A stretch of DNA of 64,000 nucleotides from Malurus cyaneus samueli (taxonomy: Eukaryota > Chordata > Aves > Passeriformes > Maluridae). Below the pieces are notes generated by a model, which saw only the letters and a program-made list of their open reading frames with translations, was not told where the DNA came from and made no database searches. Positions 1 to 18,100 of this stretch are shown here, piece by piece. A program made the position numbers and the translations under genes. Numbering within the stretch: the stretch's first letter is position 1; each line of letters opens with the position of its first letter. The DNA lies in the NCBI GenBank assembly GCA_009741485.1, contig CM019230.1:9044230-9108229 (forward strand), in the 5' to 3' direction.

Positions 1-3666
<3,666 letters not shown>

Positions 3667-5180
3667 AAACTTAGGGGAGTTTTCTTTTTTAAAAAAAAAA
3701 AACAAAAACACAAAAAAACCAACAAAAACAAACTCTGTGGTGCCAAAAGGAGACACTTAAATCTAACACCTAAAATGTTGGAACATGTTCTCACGCAGTG
3801 GGGAAAGGGGCCCTGTGATCAGACTTCAACTTTCAGCACTGAAACAAAACCCAACACAGGTGGCCTTAAAACTTGGTAATTTAAAGTGAAACTGCAGAAC
3901 CATGTTGTTGTAGAGGCTGTGCCCCCGCCCCTCCTGCCCCACAGACTGTGAGTGCTGGGAGGGCTGCAGCTTTAACAGGATCTGTCAGATTATTTCCAGG
4001 ACTGAGGATCTCAGTGTAACGGCAGCATGATAGCGCTTAGTGTGACTGGTTTCAAACGATTGTATATTCCTAAAGGGAACAGAGGCAGGAGCCATTCCGA
4101 CACCGTGGCAGCTAAGCCTTTCCGAACCACCCACCCATGCAGTTGTTGATAGATATGCAGTATTTTGTTGTTCACATGTGGAATTAGAAATTTTTGAGGT
4201 GTATTTTCATTTTTTTTGCAAAACAATGGGGTCTTTGACATTTCAGATCACTCCATTTCTACTCCGGAAACTTTGGAATCACACAACTACTTTTCATGTG
4301 AAATTTTGTTTGGTAAAAAACTGAATGTAGGGTTTTTTTAACCAACGGAATGATTTACTTTTGTCTGTCCTGTTAAAATTCAGATAAAGCTACTTTATTA
4401 CATCTGCAAATTTTCATATTTTAGCAGTTGCCTGATAAATTTAATCAAATTTTATTACCATGTGTAGTGATCAAACGCTTCTTTGGGCTTGCATGTAACT
4501 GATTAGAAACTCTGATGTAAATGAGCCGTTAACTGACGTAAAGAACTGCTATGGATTTGACCAGAGCTGCACTTACCTGTTTCTCTCTCTGCTACCTTTT
4601 GCTGTTTGTTACTTTGTGTTGACTTTGACTGTCCCTGGCATATTTTTCCAGTCTAAAGTAAAACAAGAGTCTCGCTTAATATTGTGTATGTTTAAGATAA
4701 CAGACTGTTCTTCATTTAGAAAGATAAAATTCTTTATCACAAGTCCTTTTAAAAAGAGTAAAATTATCTTGTCAGAGGTATATTCGATATTTTTAAGCTT
4801 AAGCACCCTTCAGTAGAAATTAATCTGCCCCTTTTCTCCGTAACACTTTGATGTCAGACACCGACCTCCGGGGTCTCCATGACCAGTAGCTGTTGTGGTT
4901 TTCTAACAGTGGCTACCAGATTATGGTAATAATTTTTTTAAATTGTGTGTGTTCTGCAGTTGAACATTTTAAAATGTATCGGTAATTTCTCACTTTAATG
5001 TGGTAATAGATTCCACTTTACATTTCAAAATTCAATTGAAACAAGGCTGCTGTTCAGTCTTCAACTCACACAACGTCTTAGTTCCTCCTGCAGCCAGGTG
5101 AGTGGGAGCCGAAGCGCTGGCTCCATCGGAATCTGGTTTTTGTCCTGTTCTGTAATAAAGATGCATTATTTATATTTCCT
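3667..5180 (+). other. FOXK2: FOXK2 3'UTR with polyadenylation signal
   Basis: Noncoding sequence follows the FOXK2 stop. It starts with an A-rich stretch (about 3690-3732) and then becomes AT-rich. A canonical AATAAA lies at 5154-5159, followed by a T-rich stretch, so cleavage near 5175-5185 is the simplest end. Further AATAAA copies at about 5473 and 5640 could give longer transcripts. The 3' boundary is inferred. Confidence 0.6.
5154..5159 (+). promoter_or_regulatory. FOXK2: Candidate FOXK2 polyadenylation signal AATAAA
   Basis: The hexamer lies about 1.49 kb after the stop codon and is followed within 30 bases by T-rich sequence. Confidence 0.6.
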
Positions 5181-7769
5181 TTCCTGCTGTGAAAGGAAAA
5201 ACTGTATTTTCATGATGGACTGAACAGTTTGGAGTGGTTATTTTAGGCAGCTTTTGGAAACTATTTACCTAAAGACCAAATATGAGAAATCTGTACAAGT
5301 TTTGTGTTCATCCACACAATGGAACTGTTACAATGTCTCTGCAGATAATACATATTAAAAAACTATGAAAAAAAACTCTACACAAGCTGGATTTATAACA
5401 GGCATTTTAAAAAAGCATAACCTGAAAAGAAGCATTTCTGTACAATTGCAACGTTTTCTTTAGAGGTTTTAAAAATAAAAAAAGAGCAAAGTTTTAACAT
5501 ACTTTTTTTAAGAAAAAAAAATCCAGTACTAGTAATTTAATTTGGTGTTGAATGAATTGACTAGAATGTGGTTTATTTTCAGAAGTGAGAATCTGTTCAC
5601 AACTAGGGCTAGGTGAATAATAGTGTATAAGATTTTTTAAAATAAAATTAAATTTTATTCAGCAAATTAAGTTGAAATTACTCAACAAGTGTGTTTGAAA
5701 TATTGATATTTGTATATTTGGGGTTAATGCAGCTTCTGTTGGCAGCGCCACAGGTCACAGTGCCAGAGCCAATAAGCCAAGGTGACCCTGGCACACCATG
5801 GCTTGGGAGCCAAGGGCATGGCAGAGCCTGGGCCTGGACTGTGCCAGTGCTCTGCAGATGGAATGGGGCACAGGAATGTGTCTGCGTTAAGATGGATCAT
5901 CATTTTTGTAAATACGTTTTAGCAGATGTCACTTTCTGGAATCACTGTCATGAATATGGGTTTGGTTTCTGATCCCCTTTTCCCATGTTAAGTTGCATTC
6001 TCTTCGTTCCTCATCAGAGTTGGAGAAATGCTTTCGAGGTCCAGGAAAACTCCTGGAAGCTGGGTCAGGTTTTCATGGTAATGCTTTCAAGAGTTGGGGA
6101 GAAACTCAACTCCACAAACCTTGGAATGGTGGTGGAACTGCTGGGAAGGGCCACAGTGTTTGGAGCTGAATGGGCAGAACCTGTTCCTTGAACAGAAAGA
6201 ATGGTCTTGGGTGTGAAATGCCCCTGCATTTCTTACAGAGTAGAGTCACTGGCTTGTTCACAAAAACAATCCTTGGGGAAGAAGGAAAAAATAGCCCAAC
6301 ATGGTGGCAGTAAAATGGTATCATTTTTACTATGCCCCAAGGCAGGTCGAGCAGCGTGACCCAGCTCCAGCCCCACGTTCCGAGGCAGGCGTCACGTCCA
6401 ACACAGCACTTCTGGCCTGTGTCTGCAAGAACTGCTCACATCTCTCATTTCCTACCACACTGATTAATCTTGTATTTTCTCCTTTAATATGAATACCTGA
6501 ACGTTCTGAAAGAAATGCTTGTATTCCACAATTTCTGCTGGCAAATACCTGGAATTATTGTAGAATTTAGTGCATTGACTCATTAGTTTTGCTGTCAGGG
6601 TCTTGAACTGTGACACAGGTTCTGTGGAAAGAGATGGCAACATGGGGAGAGAAGGCATTGAGTTACTTTTTAATATAAAAGAAATGACTAATCCCTGTGC
6701 TTTAAGAGCGCTTGCTGGTGGGAATATGTCATGTTTAAGGAACAGTCATGTTTTAGACTTACTGTGCAAGCTCTGTGGTTTCCTGGTGGCTGGGGGTGAT
6801 CCCAGTGCATGGCTGTGTGGTACCACCAACCCATCAGGTACAGGGCCCACAATCCTCAAAGTACTATTTCATCTCCAAAAAAGTGACTGACTAAACACTG
6901 TTCCATTTGATTGTAGAGCTGAACAAACGCTGGTTAAATTCCCCTACGGAAGGCGGTGCAGCAGCGAGCCATGTGGTGAAGTACTGGCAGAGCAACCTGG
7001 AGCCAGTGCCAGGTGGGAAGAAGCATTCCTTTGCTTAATTTGGATCTCTGTAATACAAACAGCTGTACTGAATCATATACATTGACAGGGAGCACAAGAA
7101 ATCCGTGTGCATTAGGGCATTGCAGGGTTAGTGCAGCACTGCTGGCTGGCTGCACAGGTGTGTTATTTTCAATCCTGCTGCCACATTGGAGCAGAGGTTT
7201 AGGGACAATTTTACAAGTTCAGTAGTTTAAATCTTGCCTGGAAATGCGTTCATAGTCTCTTGTCAGCTCTAGGTTAACTGGGACTAGAGGGCAGGGGAGG
7301 GTGCTTCAGTAGCTGAGGACAGGCAAAGCCATAAGAGTGCAGTGCAGGACTGGATGGTGGAATTAAGGCGTGAGTTCCCAGTGATGGGATCATGAACAGC
7401 TCCTCTGTGCACAGCAAGAGGGGATTTACATCACACGTGGGGAATGGTCTCCAGTGCCTTCCCCTGCGCATCCTTCTCTGAGGAGACAACAGTTCCAGTA
7501 TTCCTTCTGCTGGTGCAGCTCTGACAAGGTGAGGAACCTCAGCCCAGCAGCGGGGGTGAATGGTGAGGTAAGTGCTGAAAAAGAACTGGCGTGCACTGGG
7601 AAGTTGAACTTGTTTTGGGACAGACAAGGTACATGTTCCAGGCAGTGGCTCATGTGCTCCTGTCCCCTCTTCAAGCAGCAGGGGTCCATCACCAGCCACC
7701 ACTATGGACTCACGTTTATTCCCCCAAACCTGGAGCAATGGAAACCGTGGCTGTGACCATTGATGAATA
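5181..7769. other. Convergent intergenic interval FOXK2 / WDR45B
   Basis: This lies between the inferred 3' ends of two genes that point at each other. The left third is AT-rich with A and T runs; the rest is ordinary single-copy-looking sequence. Open frames are short and unrecognised. Longer FOXK2 3'UTR isoforms could reach about 5.66 kb. Confidence 0.6.
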
Positions 7770-9091
7770 CAGCAAAGTTAGTCACTTTTATTTAAAAGAA
7801 ATAACATATTACAAATAAGTGTGCAAAACAATTCCTGTGGTTAGATACGCATAAAAGCAACATGCAACCTTGACATCAACATGGTAAGTTAGTCCTTAGT
7901 AAGTTACGTGACACTAAAAGGGACTTGTCAAAGTTAGAGTTTGCAACTGAAGTCACAGAGTGTCAGGGTTGAAGCATCTGTGAAATTAACTTTCAGAAGA
8001 CCTCCCTGCCCCAGTGTCCACTGCCACAGATGCTGAACTTGGGGCTATCTCAGGTTCTGGGTTAGGAGCTTGTGCCTTAGGTCAGCAGGTAAAAGGGTAA
8101 CAATTTCTGGGGAAGAGTGTACAAGTCAGTGGGTTCAGTCTAACATACCTGTCCCTGGGCCAGCAGCAATAGTATGCGATAGCTCAAAAGAAAAAAAACA
8201 AGTTTGCAAGTTTAAAGCCATTGCAAAGATGGAACTTCCTGCCAGCTTGTTCAGCTCTTGTGCTTGACATGTCTCTCCAGCCTCCCAGCTGCATTAGTTT
8301 GGCAGTATTTGGCAGCAGTTTCACAGCTGTTACACCAGTACCTGCTGAGGAGGGAAGGAATCACCTTCTACAACTACAGGAGCCCTGGGTGCTTGAGTTG
8401 GGTCAGCCCTTGCCTAAAGGTGCCTCCAGCTGCTCCATACAAACACCTTGGACAGGTAATGCTGATCCCTCACCTGGAGCACCATGGGCAGGGCCACACG
8501 ACCACCACCCAGCCCCAGGCACCAGGTTAGAGGACAAGCAGGACTCCATCTGCAGGTGTCACCTCTTCTGTTCCCTCAGCTGTGCCAGGGGAGGGAGGAG
8601 GCAGCAGTCCTGTTCCTGGTGAAGCTGGTGGAAAATGCATGACCCAGAGGGTTTTGCCTGCTCCCAGCCATGCAGTGGAAGTAAAGCAGTGCCTAAAATC
8701 TTCTGGTTTCACATCCCTTTTCCTAAGGCCAGCCATAGGTGTGGACAGCCCCTGCAGAGCTTTCCCTGCAGCAGGCACTCACGTTGGAGCTACAGTCATG
8801 TCATGGTTTAGATTAAAGAGAAACCCAATAGGCACAAGCTTGTTGAAAGCCACATCTTGAAAACTTGAGTTGGTGACAGTAACCCAAAAAGATTTTAATG
8901 ATGAACATTTGCGGAAATGAGAACAAACATATGTAGTCCACTACTTCAGAGCTGCTTGTGATCATGTTGAGCCAGGCTTCTCCATGAGCTCTGCTGAACT
9001 TCTGGGTCACTTTTGAACATTCATATACTGTCCCTCAAGGGCATGGAGTGGCCGAGGCAATACTTTGACCTGTGCACTCCCCTCCACTCAG
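7770..9091 (-). other. WDR45B: WDR45B 3'UTR (inferred)
   Basis: This is the sequence after the WDR45B stop on the minus strand. An AATAAA lies at 7787-7792 (reverse complement) with a T/G-containing stretch beyond it. That fits a 3' end near 7770 and a UTR of about 1.3 kb. An ATTAAA at 8894-8899 is a possible proximal site. The open frames here (for example 8221-8622 +) are not recognisable proteins. Confidence 0.6.
7787..7792 (-). promoter_or_regulatory. WDR45B: Candidate WDR45B polyadenylation signal AATAAA
   Basis: On the minus strand the context is TTTTAAATAAAAGTGAC, about 1.3 kb after the stop codon. Confidence 0.6.
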
Positions 9092-9198
9092 TCAAAGCTT
9101 GTCGTCCGTCATTTCTAGGAACTGAGCGTACACATCCCTTGAGCATTCCCCTTTTTGGTTGAATAAGAACTTGTAGTAGCTGCCATCTGCACATATTG
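9092..9198 (-). CDS. WDR45B: WDR45B terminal coding exon 10
   Basis: Acceptor TTGTGTTGCAG. Encodes [14 protein letters not shown] through [12 protein letters not shown] and the TGA stop (plus-strand 9092-9094). Confidence 0.97.
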
Positions 9199-12100
9199 CT
9201 GCAACACAAACAAGCAGAGTCAGTGGGGCTGTGCCAGAAGTGCCTTCCTGTTCTCCAGTTCCAGGCTCACAGAGGTGCTCTGGAGTGACCCCTGGGCCAG
9301 CAGACCTGTCAGCCCTGCACTGTGCCAGCTTGTGCCTCTCTCCCTGAGCAGTGGAAGCAGCCAGAGCTCCTGGGCTGACAGGGACATGCAGCCCTGTCTA
9401 GAGAGGGCATTCCCTCCCTCCAAGCCAGCATAGTTCAAAGCCTGGTTCACAAGCCAGAACCTGGGGATGCCACCAATACTCACCTATGACAGCATTTGGC
9501 TCTGTTCCAAAGGCACAAATGCATGGAGAGCCTGAGGGAACCTGGAATTTGGAAAAACTCCATTTGGAACTGAAGTATTTGGGGAGAAAGGTGGCAGCAG
9601 CCAAACTGAAAGCAAAAACAAAAAAAAAAGACATTAACAGGTTAGTAAGGTGTTAAATAGAGTGAATTCAGAACTGCTGGAGTGACTGAACAAGGTGCAG
9701 AGTTCACTTTTTAAATTTTTATTATATTTAAATACCAGATAATCTGAATAATTCCTCTTCTCAGGAAGGGAGACACCACAACTACCTTGCCAGCTTTACA
9801 TGACTGCAAAAACTGCCAGAAGGATTGGTTTTTAGTAGAGGGAAATATCCCCGAAGTATGTTCATCCTAAAATCCACTAAAACCTACACTGACCTTTTTC
9901 TGAAATGCTACAGCCCCACAAAGAACAGCAGGAACTTGGCAGTTATAAGAGGGTCCTGTATCTGCAGCTTCACTCCAGTCCAGCAGATAAATTTTGCCAC
10001 GTTCAGCAGTGTAGAGATTTTGCTACTGATTTTGCTACTGACATGGCCAGTGTTTTAAATGCAATTCAAAACTCAAGGACCCCCCAGGGCTTCAGAATGG
10101 CTCAATCCCTACCTTGACTGCTTATTTCTTTTTGGGTCTTCTGCAGCAAAAATGTGGACTGTGCCGTGGTCACTGGAGACGCAGATGAGGGAAGCATCCT
10201 GGTTGAAGTTAATACTGCAGAGAACACAGACAGCTGCAGGATTTCTCCTGGGACAGACCACAGCCCCAGCACAGACAGTTCTGATGCTGCAGTTGTGCAC
10301 AGCAGCTGTCAGCCTGGCAGCCAGGGTGGTAACAGCTCCTCAGGAGGAGCCAGGGCTCCCCTGAACCAGGGCTGCTTTAGGATAAACAGCCTGCAGGACC
10401 TGGAGTGGCAGCAGCAGCAGCATGCCCTGAGACAGACATCACCCTGACAGTGACGTGGGCCATTCTGACACTGCTGGAAGAAAAAGCACAAGCTCTGCTC
10501 TGAGGAGCAGGCAAAACGTGCAACGATGCTACCCTACAAGGGGAGTCAGCAGAGGGAGTTTTCATGGGGAATGGGGAGAGGATTTCCCTGCTCCTGGGAT
10601 AGTCACACTTGTGCCCTGGGTGCTCCCCTGCACACATGATGTGATAAAGCTCCCATTTGCCCCAACCTGGCCCCAGTCCCCTGAGCAGTGTTCAAGTGCA
10701 TCAGCTCACTCCCTGGAGGTCCGTGTGAAATTCAGCATCCCCCAGTTCCCACCTGGGCTGGCAACAGCCACAGCTCTGTCCCTGGTCCTGTACCAGGCTT
10801 CACAGAGCTCCCAGGTCCTGCCTTTCCCTCCCAGCAGTGAGCCCAGAGGAACACGCAGAGGCCCAGAGCAGCCCCGGGACCTCTGTGTGCCAGGGGTACC
10901 ACACCCATCCTGTGCTGGCTGACTCAGCACAGCCAGACCCACAAAAGCACAGCAGAGGCAGCTGAACATACCAGTATATATTGGCTGCTTGTGATCCTCG
11001 TCGTAGCTCCTGGATTAAATGTCCTGATGAAGTATCAAATATTCTAATGAGGGTCCCCTTGAAAAGGAATCAAGCATTGTATTAGGAAAGGCAGAATACT
11101 GTCCTTCTATCTGTGAATGCGTCCTATAATTTCGTCTGACCAGCATGCCCCTGCACACACTGCTGGGGTTTTCTTCTTGGTAAATTTGCAAATCTCTTCT
11201 TAATTTTGGAGAAGAACACTGGTTTCCCTAGACACAGTCACCACTAATGTACTATCTTGTCACTTAGTGACTTGGGAAGTCTTTCAGTTCTAAGGCCCTG
11301 GCCCAGCCCTAGTTCACAGACATTGGGTGGTGTAGAGTGTGCCCAGGATCTGTGGGTCACTTCTGCCATGATCCCCTCAGTACCATTCAGTTTTTCATTG
11401 TTCCTGTGCAATTCTTTCCCACCAAGTATAATCAAGGTGAGGCTAGTCTTAGAATTGGTTCAGTTAATGTAATCTAGGAGTTACCTACCACACACTTATG
11501 ATCTGTTTTGATCCAAATCTGAGGCACCCCCAGTGAGGTGATAGAACATTCACTGGGAAACTGTCCTTCAGTGGAGTAAACCCAGCTTGACAGCAGAGCT
11601 GCAGAACTAGCCAGTGTCTCAAATCAAGTGACTGACAAATCAGTGGTAATTCCTCTGATCAAGACTGAGTGTACATTGGGCTGTACATCACCATCTGCAG
11701 CTCCTGTTACACACCTGGTTAACAGAGGAGCTCTCCAGTCACATACCAGGAAGTAACAACCCAGCAGAGAAAGACTTGGTAAACTCAGATTAGTTTTGAT
11801 TTGAGAGACAGGCTTGAGACATTTGCTGACCATGCTCAGACTCCCAGTTCAGTTGGAAAATAAAAGCTGTTTTAACTTCTCTGTGCAAAACAAGGAATGT
11901 TCAATACAAATGCAGCAGATAATGGCTCTATTTAGCAATGGAGTTGGCAGCTTTTAGAACTTTGTTTTGAAGACATGCAGTCATTAAGCTTAGGAGAGAC
12001 TTGGGATACATTTTTCTTTTTTTAAGCTGTTTGAGTCACAGGCTGGGCAGCAGAAACTATATGAAACGAAGACTTGTTGGATTAATTTGGCTTGTCCTTA

Positions 12101-15100
12101 AGAAATTCATTTCAACTGAGTGGAAAAAGGCAGCAAGTGCTCTGCTTGCCTCAGGGAGATGGGTCCATCTGCCCGACATTCCGGCTGGTGAATGCCCTGG
12201 CAGCTCTCACTGTGGTTCCCAGGGAGAAGGCAGGTCTGTCACGTTCTCTCTCTCTGCCCAGCACAAGGGCATCTGCACTGCACCCTAACTTCAGGTTCTT
12301 GTCAGTGTATTGTTTCTTTAGCCCCATGGAACACATGGCCACATGCTCCATTTCTGTGTGAGGGTGGCAGCCCACCCTGTCCTGCTCCATAACAGGGGCT
12401 AAGCCAGAGCAAAATGGAGCCCACCGGTACAACTGAACTATATGCAAGTATTTCTTTAACCAGTTGGTGTGGAGTGAATTTAAGCAGAAAATAATTAAGA
12501 TGAAAGAATGCAAATAAGCTTCCCCCTTGCTGCTTTGTAAAAAAATTACCAGTATCTACTGAAGAACACATGAAAGACATGAGCTGCTTGGGCCAAGTTG
12601 TCTTCAAATGTCACTGAAGAATCACTGCTACAGTCATCTAAAACAAATACTACCTCAGGCACAGCCCTTGGCTGTCAGCTCTTTGGGTATCCCAGAGGAG
12701 CAGTGAAGATAAAGAAAGATGGAGAATACACAGTTCAGTGGCAAATTTTCCCAGCACCTATTTCTGTGTCTTTCCTCCAAAGAATGTAACTTCCTGTTTT
12801 AGAAGGACTCACTACACTAGAATACACAGTAAATCAGAGGCAGGGGACACCATTCTTACTTTTTCTGATGCTGTTGCAATTCTTGTTCCCTGCAGGTTTA
12901 AAGCAATACAGCTCAACACTCCTTCATGAGCTGGGATGTCCACAGGAGGCTTCTCTGTGTTAGCCAGATCCACGATCTGCACATGCCCAGTGTATGTTCC
13001 AGGAAATGCAAGAAGAGAATTATTACTATTTGGACAAAGGACACAGAGACCTGAAAGACAAAAACGGGGAAGAATTGGATCATTTCCATAACCTAGTCAA
13101 CTTTTCAAATGTTAAGTTTCTAAAACATTTGTAATTTAAGAATAAGCAAATATCCATGGAGTAAATCAAAATCTCATTTTAATGGCTAGTGCAGTATCCC
13201 AAAACATGATTTGTCCATAAGTGCATAGCACAGTTAAGCAGGGAAGCAGTATAACTTTAACTTGCTCTCATCACTTTATTTCAGTAATCTAGCTATGGTT
13301 ATCCCGAATCTGGGTGTTTTCACAGATCAGCCCAGTCAGTCTATTACAGCAAAGCTATTTTAATAAGTTTAAAAGTCTTCTTAGCAGCTCAGAAAAGATA
13401 AGAGTTTACCAGAGATGATATCTGAACTTCTGCTCCATCAGTGAAATTATTATAATTTCTGTTTGAACTTGGCTCTTACAGCACTGGCACTTTGTTCTTT
13501 GCAGAAGTGTTTTCATTTCAGGTAAGTCACACCAATCCCAGGTGCTCTGCTGATGCCAAGTGAATTCCTGCAACCTCAGCACAAGAAACCTCCTCCTCCT
13601 CCTCCTCCTCTTGCATCCCCTGCCTGTCAGTCATGGTGCTGGAGCTGCCTCTAGGCTGGGCTGCCTGGAGCACAGACAGCAATTCCATGTTTGCTCTAGG
13701 CAGGCTTGAAAACCCTCAAAGGTGGGGATTCCAATCCTATATAACCTTCTGGTGGAGAAAACACCTTCCTGACATGGAAGCTGATCCCCTCCACCAGTCA
13801 AGCACGGCCCACACCCCTTGCTCAATGTGCAGCACTATCAAGAAGCATTAACCCTTTTATGAACACAAAAGCATCTCCAAAGGATGGGACTGCAGTGCAG
13901 TAAGTGTTTAATTGCACTAAGTGTCTAATGACCTCTAAAGAACTGACTAAGACAGATTAAGATAAATGGCAAGAACAGAACAAACTTCCTTGCATTTCCC
14001 AGCCAACGGGTACAACTAACCTTTAGGGTTGTAGCAGGTTTCAAAGACGTGCAGCTGGTGGGGATTGTGTGTGAATGTGAAAACTTTAATCATTGAGTCC
14101 AGGACAACCACAATTCTGAAACAGACCGGAAGTTCCTGTGACTTGGAGGGGTTAAAATAGGGACACAAACATTCATTCAGACCTGCAAAGGCTTTCAACT
14201 GATTTAACAGCCATGTTCTTCCTGCCCTCCCCCGCAACAGACTCCCAGCCTTGCAGAAGCCACGCAATGATAAGCCTACAAAGCACTTTTATCCAGCCCT
14301 TCTGCCCACGCATACACAGACTCCAGCTGTTCACAGCTGCTCTTGCTCTAGGGATCTGCTGGAATTCTCTTCACAATCCTCCATACCTAGAAAACCAGCC
14401 AGCAGGAGCCACAGGAGAATATTTCCCTACATTAGGGGACCAGGAAGTCTTTTAGGCTTTTCACCAAGGCTTCACATAACCAGTATACTTGAACTGTGGC
14501 CTGTTTACACTTAATGCTTTGGCTCCAAAAGCCTGTTTTACCTGCTGTTACAGCAGGAACTTTTTCTTTTTAAAAGCAGCTGGAAATGAATAGGAGCACA
14601 AAACCAAGTTGGGTGTTTGGACTCCTCTGCTGTACCTACCTGTCTCTTCGCAGCTTCACTGCTTTGACTTCTGTGGAAAACTCTATCTCAATGACAGTCT
14701 TCTTCTTCAGGTCATCCCAGATCATTACTAGAAAAGTGCAGAGATTGTAGCAGACCATCAAAGCATATTCAGCTGCCTTATAACAACCTGTAGTTTCCCA
14801 GCAGTCTGATCAAGAGATTCACCCAATGCTAAGCAGCTGCAGACAGGCATCCTGCTAACCAGAAGGCATGGAGCCACTATGTTTCAACCCCCTCATTCAC
14901 ACTATAACTCATGTGGGCAGGAGCTGGTAAACTCCAACCACAAAAACTGACAATAAAGATACAATTTTCTAAAAAAAAGTAGCTTTTTTTGTTTGCTCTG
15001 AGGGTTATGAAAGAAATAATGCAGCAGTTGAAAAGGGTCAGTATGTTTTCCTACAAAGCTTGCCAGGCAGGGAGCTTCCTGCTTGTTGCAGAGTTTACCA

Positions 15101-18100
15101 TGAGAAGGTCAGCAGGCCTTGCAGACCAGTCACTGCAGGTACCAGCCTGTTAACACTGCAGCAGCAGTGATGCAACTGACCATGCCACAGTAACTTAAAC
15201 CTGCTGCAGCATCCCCTTCACCCAACCTTCAGGACCTCTGACTCCAGCTCATGGCACTGGGCATGGGAGTTCTCCAGGCAGCTTCACACAGGGGCACAGC
15301 AGACATTTACAGGGTCCATCCCTTGAACTCACCTTTGTTGGGTGGGTACTTCGGCTTTTTTCCTCCACCTACTAGTGCTAAATAGTTGCAACGAAACAAC
15401 ATTTCAACATGGCCAACACCACCTTCTAGAAACTCTGGAAGACAAATATTTTATTGAAAAGTGTCAGAACCTGTTGAATTGCCATCCATATTTTACTACT
15501 GTTCTAAGAAAAGCTCGTGTTATCCAGCACATTTCTCAGGCAATTGAGAAAAACAGCATCTTCCTACCCTGGTTGCCCTTAAAAACCAGAGAATGTAGAT
15601 TCCATGAAAGTTCTTCATACTGGAGCAGTGAACCCCTGGATTTCATACAAACCCTTGAGGTTTCTTCAACAGCACTTCTGAGTTGTGTTTCTTTCCTGAA
15701 GAGTTGTACTTGAACACTACCCCTTCTGTACCACATCCTCCTCTTGACTCCATTAAAGCGTTTAAAGCAGGACAGCACATTCTGCTATGAAGAGGTGTTA
15801 CCACACCTGACAAAAAGGCCTAAAATATTTAGAAGTGATAACCTGGAACAATTTAAGAATGTATTCTGAACCTATGTTAGGGCACTGAATCATTATCTGT
15901 ACAGGACTGACAGGCAATGCTTGCATGGGAATTTCATGGAACTCCTGGATGTAAGACAGACAAGCCAGGGTTGCAACAAGACTTGGTTTCATATTGGATT
16001 ACAGAGAAAATCAAATGGACAAGCTCCAGCTGGGAGTATCTTGGGCAGGTTAAAGTTACACAAATAATGAACAGGATCTCTCTGTGTACCTAGGCAGCCA
16101 GTTCAGCATGAGCTCTCAGAATCCACAGGGAAAAGGCAATCTGACTCTTAAGAAACTTTTCACCACAGGAGTCATGGAAGCATCTCTATCCTGAGCTACT
16201 GGCAGGGAGATTCTGCAAGGAACTCCACAGGACTTCAGGCTGATTCCTGACTCTTTGAGCACACTCCCTAGGCAGTTGCTGACAGTCCCTAGGCGTGTTG
16301 CTTACAGAAGAATTTATTGTTAAGAGCAGAAAATAGTTTGTCAGCTTTGGCCATGTGAACAGTGACTAAATTGCTTACAGCAGCAGCAAGTGAAACCATG
16401 CCTGGTTTCATAGGAATTGCTAGTTTAAGTACATTTTTCCTCTTATTAAATTCCTTTTATCACCACAGGCTGAAAGTGCTGGGAAACCTGTTTAGCAGCT
16501 CACTTCCTATATTTAGTGTTAGAATAACATGATTGAGTTTCCCATATTTTGACTCAGTTTTGTTTGCTTTCTGATAAAAAGCTCCATTGTTTACACAGCT
16601 CATCTACTGAGTTCTGTAGGAGTAGCTTTATGCATTAAGATCCTCCCAAATTTTTAAGCATACATAGAAAGTAAGATTTTGGAGCATTAGAGATCTGAGC
16701 TCTTGGTGCTCTTGCAGACAATGCTCTTGAGTTTGAAAAATGTTACATTCAGATCTCCAGGAAAAAGGCTAGAGTCTTACTGCCACAACAGATCATCCAG
16801 ATCACACAAGAACAGAACAACTTCTGATGGTAAATAATACTGCTGCAGCAAACAACTCCTCCTGCTCGTAAATACCCAGGAAACTCTTCTCCAACACACG
16901 GCTACAAACATTAGCAACAGCAAACACAACTTTGCCAGAAGCTGAGACTAATTCCTCACCAGCCAATTGTGCAAATTAACAACATAGTGACACCTGACGG
17001 GGCAATGGCACGCATGAGAGTCCCTGTGGGACCAGCAGGAACTGCCTTTCCTGAGGCTTTATTCAAAGCCTTCCAGGGATGGAAAAGTGAAAGTGGAGCA
17101 AGAATCAGTCAGGAAAAAATGAGACTGAGCTTCCAACACAGAGCAGAATGGTGTAGTAAGTAAATTTTTTTACCTTGTTTCTCTTTTTCTTTGAGTGGAT
17201 CTGCATTATAAACTCGGAATCCATTTTCCATTCCACACGCAAAGCATCCTGTGGTAAAAAGCACATATATATACACATATATAGCAATTGCCAAATACAG
17301 TCAAGAAGGAAGCAAGAGCCAAAGGTTTAGGAAAGCATTACTCAACAACTCCATGGTTATGCTCAAGCTGAAGAGCACTCACAGCAAGTGATGGCAAGTG
17401 AAAATGTTTCAGAGAAGATGTCCTCTAGGCTGGCCTGGTGGAAACGTCTTGGTATTGGTTTCAGGCAAGTAAGAAACAATAGAAGGAAAGGAAACCAATT
17501 CCCAACCTATATGGATCCTGTGCCATGTTTTACAGAGTGCAGGAAACCAGCATTTTAATGTTTATTAATGGTCCAACATTACGAGGCAATGTCCCTCCTT
17601 TCTTAACAGATCCAAATTCACCTCATGATTACGACTCTGCTGTGGATGTTTCCAGAGCACAGAGCTCCTCAAACAGCTTTTCCAACTGTGCTAATGAGAG
17701 CAGACTGTTGTACCATGCCAATAATTATATGCCAATGATTTAAGTCTAACCCAGAACATAAGCAAAAGCCAGATTAAAGCACTCTGGAAAATAACTGTAG
17801 TTACTTTTTCATACAGAAGTATGCATGTGCCTCTTTAGTGGAATCCATTAAACTGCCAGCTGTCTTGTCCTGCTCCTTCCCCTGCTAACAGGGGAATACA
17901 GGCACTGTTACAAAGAAATGCCATTCTGAAGTCAGAACAATGACAATAAGCTGCTATCACTAGCAGCAGCCTGACGGCAGGTTGGTTGCTACACAATTTG
18001 TGTGCACTGTACCAAAATCTGGATTTTTGAGGTACTCAAAATCTTTGAGGTACTGGAACTTATGTAAGAATAGAACTTACTCTGGTTCTATTCTTATGTA

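Larger units (their letters stand above)
13051..14020 (-). other. WDR45B intron 5
   Basis: A 970-bp intron containing a (CCT)n run and a weak CR1-like segment, listed separately. Confidence 0.9.

Noticed and set aside
8221..8622. 133-codon plus-strand frame
   Set aside because: Lies antisense in the inferred WDR45B 3'UTR, with no recognisable domain.
10455..10922. 155-codon plus-strand frame
   Set aside because: Within WDR45B intron 7; GC-rich composition explains it, and no homology is recognised.
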